DNA of 64,000 nt from Streptomyces antioxidans. Its GTDB lineage: Bacteria > Actinomycetota > Actinomycetes > Streptomycetales > Streptomycetaceae. The notes beneath the pieces were generated by a model. That model worked only from the letters and a program-made list of their open reading frames with translations. It had not been told where the DNA came from and did no database searches. Below are positions 60,242-64,000 of the stretch, in pieces. The stretch is taken from positions 237,630 to 301,629 of the forward strand of contig NZ_LAKD02000004.1 in assembly GCF_000968685.2 (NCBI RefSeq), in the 5' to 3' direction. Position 1 is the stretch's first letter; each line of letters begins with the position of its first letter. Made by a program: the position numbers and the translations under genes.

Positions 60242-63200
60242 CTACCGCGAGCATCCTGCCACTGGCCGCCACGCCGTCCGGCCATCCAGCACCCAGCTGA
60301 GGTCGTGTTCGGTGTGTTCCCGCGAGCGGGCGGAGAGCTGGTCGCCGATCCACATCTTGGTGGGCCGCGGCACCCGCGGATGGCCGACAAGTGCCTCCAG
60401 ATCCCGGTGCGTTGTCGCGTACGAGCGGCGGATCGCACAGCTCACCAGGGCCAGGGCGTACCGCTCGGGGAAGACCACGCGATCGGCGTCGTCCTCCGGG
60501 CCAGGCTCCTTCAGGTGCTCCCACAGCCTCCGGTACACGGCCGGGGAACCGTGGTCGAAGACACTGTCCATCGCGCCGCGGAGGGACTTGGCGAGGTGGT
60601 TCTCCGCGGCGCGGCCCTGTCGCGAGGCCACGGCCGCGCCGATGACACGGATCAGCAGCTCGGCGGCGGGTGCCGCGCCATGTGCGGCGCTGAGCCGCCG
60701 TATCAGCTGGCCGAGCCCGCTGCTCAGTCCGGCGTCGGTGGGCGGGGCGAAGGCCAGGTCGAGTGCCGTGGTGAGAGCCGTGGGGGTGAGCGGGCCGGAC
60801 TCGCAGGCGGCGTGGAGCAGGGCCTTGCGGGCGGCGTTCCGGGTGGCGGCCGACGCGTCGTCGAGGAGGGGGATGCCTCCCGCGGCGTCGAACACCAGGT
60901 CCGCGAGGAAGATGTGTGCCTCGGCGTACTGGGCGGGTGCGCGCGCCGCGGTGGTTCCCACCAGCCCGAGGAAGGCCGCCCGGGTCTTCTGGTCGGAGAA
61001 GGCGGCGTACCTGGGCAGGAGTTCGCGCAGCCCGGGTGCGGGCAGGACACCGGCGGACACCGCGCATTCCCAGAGCGTGAGCGCCTGGCGCTGCCGCTTT
61101 CCGCTGTTGCCCTCGGCGATCTCGTCCGCGATCAGCCCGGTGAGGGCCTGGGCCGAGGCCCGCAGCGCGGCCAGCGCCCGCTCATGGGCGAGGGGCGGCA
61201 GCGGCCCCGTGCCCTTCTTGGCCCGGCCGGTGGTGATGGCGTCCAGGAGCACGGTGTCGGCGTCCATGAGGGCCAGGTCCACCAGCAGACCGATATGGCG
61301 CTCGGTGTGGAGCCCGGCGTCCGTGACCGCACGGTGCAGGGACTGGCGGACGAGGCTCCGGGCCGCGGCCGGGGCGGTTGTCGCCTTCTCGATCCTGCTC
61401 ACCGCGGCGGGGTGGCCGCCGAGCGCGGCCGGCAGGAGGAGCGTGGCCAGGCCGTCCCTGGACAGCCACAGCTCGGAGCCGGCGTCCCAGCCGGAGCGTT
61501 CCAGAACCTGCCGCACGCGGTACGCAGGTACGTCCCGGTGGGCGAGGATCCGGCGGGCCACGAGCGCGAGCCGCTGCGGTGGCGTGACGGGCTGGTTCTC
61601 GGGGCAGGGCAGCGCCTTGAGATGGGCGGCGAGCCGGTGGACGAGGCGTTCCGCGGCGGCGCAGTCGGTGCTGAGCAGCAGGGGGAAGACCATCCGGTGC
61701 TGCAGCGCGTGTGGCGCTCCCGGCCCCGTCATCGCCAGACAGCGGTCCAGGGTGGCCTCGATGGCCCAGTGGCCGTGCGGCAGAGTGGTCAGGACCGCTG
61801 TGGCGGCGATGAGTCCGGCGTTGCCCGCGGTGTCGTGGTCGTCCGCCTCGAGGAGCGCCACCGCGGCGTCGAGGCGGCGGGTCCAGGGGTGGGGGGCGGT
61901 GGCCGGACCGCCATCGGGGCCGCCCGGGAGCCCGTGGTCACCCGGGAGTCCGTGGTCATGGGTCCAGGAGGCGGCCAGCACCCTGCCCAGCGCCGTTTGG
62001 AAGAGCTCGAGGTCGTACGACTTCCGCGCGAGGCGCACCCGCTGAAGACGCTCCTGGACGGCGGCGGCCCACTCCGCCGAGCCCAGCGCCTCCCAGTGCC
62101 GTGCCCAGAGGGTCATGACGCCGGACGCCAGCTCCGACAGCCCCCGGGCCAGGGCGAAGTCGAGCATGTCCATGAGGCCCGTCCGTGCTGACGCCACATC
62201 GATGTGTGATGTCAGCACGAGCAGCCGAGGCAGCACGTCGAGGCCCGCACCGGCCGTACGGCGCCCGGTCGTCAGCTCCCGTACGCAGCCCCAGTCGGCG
62301 AGGGCGGCGTGGACCGCGAACGAGTTCTGGGCGGCCAGCCGTTCCAGCGCCTCGAGCACGGCCCCCTGCAGGCTGGGCTCCTGCCTCCGCCACAGCCCGC
62401 GGAGCCGCGGCAGGAGGGCGTCGACGTCCGTGTCGCGTACGGTCGGGGCCAGCACCGCGTACCGTCGGGCGACACCGTGCGGCGCCGTCGCGAGCAGCGG
62501 TTCGACGGGCACCCCCACGGCCGGGTTCCGCGCCGCGACGGCCACGGCGACGGTGTGCAGGATCATGGCGTCCTCGTGTGCCGCCATACGGATCAGCGTG
62601 TCCCGCACCGGGCCGCGATACCGTTCGGACCCGGCGGCGAGCATGAGGAGCTGTTCCAGGATCGCCCCGACGAAGAAGTCACGGGGGTGGGACCCGATCC
62701 ACTCGCACAGCGACAGCAGCGCCTGAGCGCCGGAGAGGCGCAGCAGACCGCGCGCGGCGGCGTACTCGAACATGGTCTGGTGGAAGAAGTGGATGCCGTC
62801 CGAGGCTCCCCTGGCCAACACGCCCCGGTCGAGCAGCAGATCCAGGGACGACCGGACGCGGGCGGGTTCGTACGGCCACGCGGTGCGGGGGCCGCCGTGC
62901 GGCGAGGTGAGCCGCTCGACCAGTTCCTCGCGCGACAGCTCGGTACGCCCGGCCGACATCAGCACGACGGCGATCGCGCCGGTGACCGGGGAAAGGTCCT
63001 CCGGCGCCGTGGCGCTCTGGTTGCCGTGCTGGCGCCGGTCGGTGACGACCCGGTGGTCCCAGTAGCGGCGGTAGAGGCCGGTGGCGTCGATCTCGGCGCT
63101 GGGGAACGCCCCCTCGTCCCGGGCGAGTTCGAACAGCAGCCGCAGCTGGAGGGGGCTTCGGCACACCTCGCGCACCGGCAGCCCGCGGGCCACCGGCTCC

Positions 63201-63994
63201 ATCAGCCTCCGCACCCGTGCCCCGTCGTCCCGGGGGACGGCGTCGGGGCAGTAGAGCGTGGCGTGGCCACGGATGGCGTGGGGGATCTCGCCGTCGTCGT
63301 AAGGGCCGAGCGACATCCGGAGGAAGCCGGTGCGCAGCCGGTTCGCCTCCTCCGGACGGGAGGTCAGCACCAGGCGGACACCGGCGGCGGCGAGGTCTTC
63401 GCACAGGTCGAGCAGCGCCATCTCGTGGTGGTCGTCGTGCAGCAGCAGATCGGCGGTGTCGAGGAGCACGACGGGTGTGCGGCCCCGTGTGCGGGCGTGC
63501 GCGGCCCCGGACACGACGGTCGCGGGGGTCAGCATGGGCGTTGCGGAGGTGCCGCTCAGGGGGCGCAGCAGCCACGCGGCGTTGACCAGGAAGACCTCGG
63601 CGTCCTCCAGAGCGGTCAGGTCCCGGGCGAGTCCCCACAGCAGGCTGCTCTTGCCGTTTCCGGCGTCCCCGGTCACCAGGACGGCCTTCGGATCGTCGTC
63701 GTAAAGGGCCTCCACCACCCGGTCCTGGAGGGCGCGCCGCACATACAGCCCGCCGCTGAGCTGCGGCGGGGAGCCATTTCCTGCGTCCGGCCGCGGGGAG
63801 TCCACGAGGTCCAGGTCGTCCGACAACCTCCGCGCCCAGCGCAGGAGTTGGCGGTGTGCGGCGGCCGGTCCGGTGTCGGGTGGGGTTCCCGCGTCTGGGG
63901 ATGGGGGCGGGGGCGGGGCTGTCACTGCGGCCGGGGGCAAGGGCGGGGCCCGACTTCCTGGGAACCGTTCCGGTACCGCATCCGCGGGCGTCAC
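60242..63994 (-). CDS. Large STAND/NACHT-like P-loop NTPase with helical repeats, probably 5'-truncated
   Basis: At least 1250 residues. Walker A GDAGNGKS is at about residues 109-116, Walker B in TPVVLLDTADLLL (about 173-185), and an Arg sensor in LTSRPEE (about 210-216). FFHQTMFEYAAARGLL at about residue 400 is the winged-helix motif of NACHT/STAND proteins. The remaining 800 residues are Leu/Ala-rich helices that look like HEAT/TPR-type sensor repeats. The first 45 residues are a Pro-rich linker, and the frame stays open from the GTG at 63994 to the window edge, so an N-terminal effector domain may be missing. STAND proteins serve as signal switches, often in antiphage defence; no such role is shown here. 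Confidence 0.8.
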   Translation of the reverse strand: MTPADAVPERFPGSRAPPLPPAAVTAPPPPPSPDAGTPPDTGPAAAHRQLLRWARRLSDDLDLVDSPRPDAGNGSPPQLSGGLYVRRALQDRVVEALYDDDPKAVLVTGDAGNGKSSLLWGLARDLTALEDAEVFLVNAAWLLRPLSGTSATPMLTPATVVSGAAHARTRGRTPVVLLDTADLLLHDDHHEMALLDLCEDLAAAGVRLVLTSRPEEANRLRTGFLRMSLGPYDDGEIPHAIRGHATLYCPDAVPRDDGARVRRLMEPVARGLPVREVCRSPLQLRLLFELARDEGAFPSAEIDATGLYRRYWDHRVVTDRRQHGNQSATAPEDLSPVTGAIAVVLMSAGRTELSREELVERLTSPHGGPRTAWPYEPARVRSSLDLLLDRGVLARGASDGIHFFHQTMFEYAAARGLLRLSGAQALLSLCEWIGSHPRDFFVGAILEQLLMLAAGSERYRGPVRDTLIRMAAHEDAMILHTVAVAVAARNPAVGVPVEPLLATAPHGVARRYAVLAPTVRDTDVDALLPRLRGLWRRQEPSLQGAVLEALERLAAQNSFAVHAALADWGCVRELTTGRRTAGAGLDVLPRLLVLTSHIDVASARTGLMDMLDFALARGLSELASGVMTLWARHWEALGSAEWAAAVQERLQRVRLARKSYDLELFQTALGRVLAASWTHDHGLPGDHGLPGGPDGGPATAPHPWTRRLDAAVALLEADDHDTAGNAGLIAATAVLTTLPHGHWAIEATLDRCLAMTGPGAPHALQHRMVFPLLLSTDCAAAERLVHRLAAHLKALPCPENQPVTPPQRLALVARRILAHRDVPAYRVRQVLERSGWDAGSELWLSRDGLATLLLPAALGGHPAAVSRIEKATTAPAAARSLVRQSLHRAVTDAGLHTERHIGLLVDLALMDADTVLLDAITTGRAKKGTGPLPPLAHERALAALRASAQALTGLIADEIAEGNSGKRQRQALTLWECAVSAGVLPAPGLRELLPRYAAFSDQKTRAAFLGLVGTTAARAPAQYAEAHIFLADLVFDAAGGIPLLDDASAATRNAARKALLHAACESGPLTPTALTTALDLAFAPPTDAGLSSGLGQLIRRLSAAHGAAPAAELLIRVIGAAVASRQGRAAENHLAKSLRGAMDSVFDHGSPAVYRRLWEHLKEPGPEDDADRVVFPERYALALVSCAIRRSYATTHRDLEALVGHPRVPRPTKMWIGDQLSARSREHTEHDLSWVLDGRTAWRPVAGCSR

Positions 63995-64000
63995 CGCCCC

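Noticed and set aside
1..64000. tRNA, rRNA, CRISPR arrays, insertion sequences, phage genes
   Set aside because: No cloverleaf-like segment, regularly spaced repeats, transposase motifs or structural phage proteins were seen on reading both strands.
60242..64000. Declaring the STAND protein an antiphage system
   Set aside because: The NTPase architecture alone is not enough; neighbours are a GlxA-type regulator and gap, not defence genes, and the N-terminal effector is not visible.

Overview
The window is high-GC DNA with strongly GC-biased third codon positions, many GTG/TTG starts, AGGAGG-type ribosome sites and long antisense open frames, as in Streptomyces or a close actinomycete. It reads as an accessory, catabolism-rich chromosomal stretch: dense in transporters, one-component regulators, dehydrogenases and hydrolases. 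I see no rRNA, tRNA, CRISPR array, transposase or phage gene.

Layout. (1) 1-9.0 kb: end of a serine hydrolase gene, an IclR regulator with operator-like palindromes, and a divergent operon of a complete dipeptide/oligopeptide ABC transporter (solute-binding protein, two permeases, two ATPases). A ROK-fold protein lies on the opposite strand, followed by a creatininase-family amidohydrolase and an enolase-superfamily dehydratase. (2) 9.0-10.9 kb: a decayed zone holding a sugar-ABC MalG permease, a truncated MalF permease fused at its broken end to the tail of an AraC regulator, and a frameshifted VOC gene. (3) 10.9-17.4 kb: a small unknown gene, a leader-like region with a ribosome-site-masking hairpin, an alpha/beta hydrolase lacking the usual serine, an aminotransferase, remnants of an SDR and a LysR gene, a DUF1772/TetR pair sharing two perfect operators, a cupin, and an indolepyruvate/pyruvate decarboxylase-type enzyme.

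(4) 17.6-33.7 kb: the most coherent system. Two FCD-type GntR regulators, an MHS-family transporter, a second complete dipeptide-type ABC transporter, two amidase-signature enzymes, a NodB-fold (PuuE/PgdA-like) deacetylase or amidohydrolase, three SDRs and an aldehyde dehydrogenase are arranged in tightly coupled blocks. Two FadR-like operator palindromes (17608, 26081) and a weaker site (22087) precede these blocks. I infer uptake of an amide- or imide-containing small molecule, hydrolysis by the amidases, and oxidation of the released alcohol/aldehyde.

(5) 33.8-38.5 kb: two overlapping unknown genes, a hydrolase whose promoter carries two operator copies, a two-gene unknown module, a SnoaL-like/MarR divergent pair with operators, and a LacI regulator. 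(6) 38.8-47.7 kb: a LacI-linked glycan operon with a sugar-binding protein, two permeases (no ATPase), a GH38 alpha-mannosidase and a GH2 beta-galactosidase-type enzyme. (7) 47.7-57.1 kb: an NAD(P)-binding protein, malic enzyme plus class II fumarase, and a TetR divergent from an SDR / NDP-forming acyl-CoA synthetase / acyl-CoA dehydrogenase operon. (8) 57.2-64 kb: a frameshifted small gene, a GNAT acetyltransferase, a GAPDH, a GlxA-type AraC regulator, and a very large STAND/NACHT-like NTPase that probably runs off the window edge.
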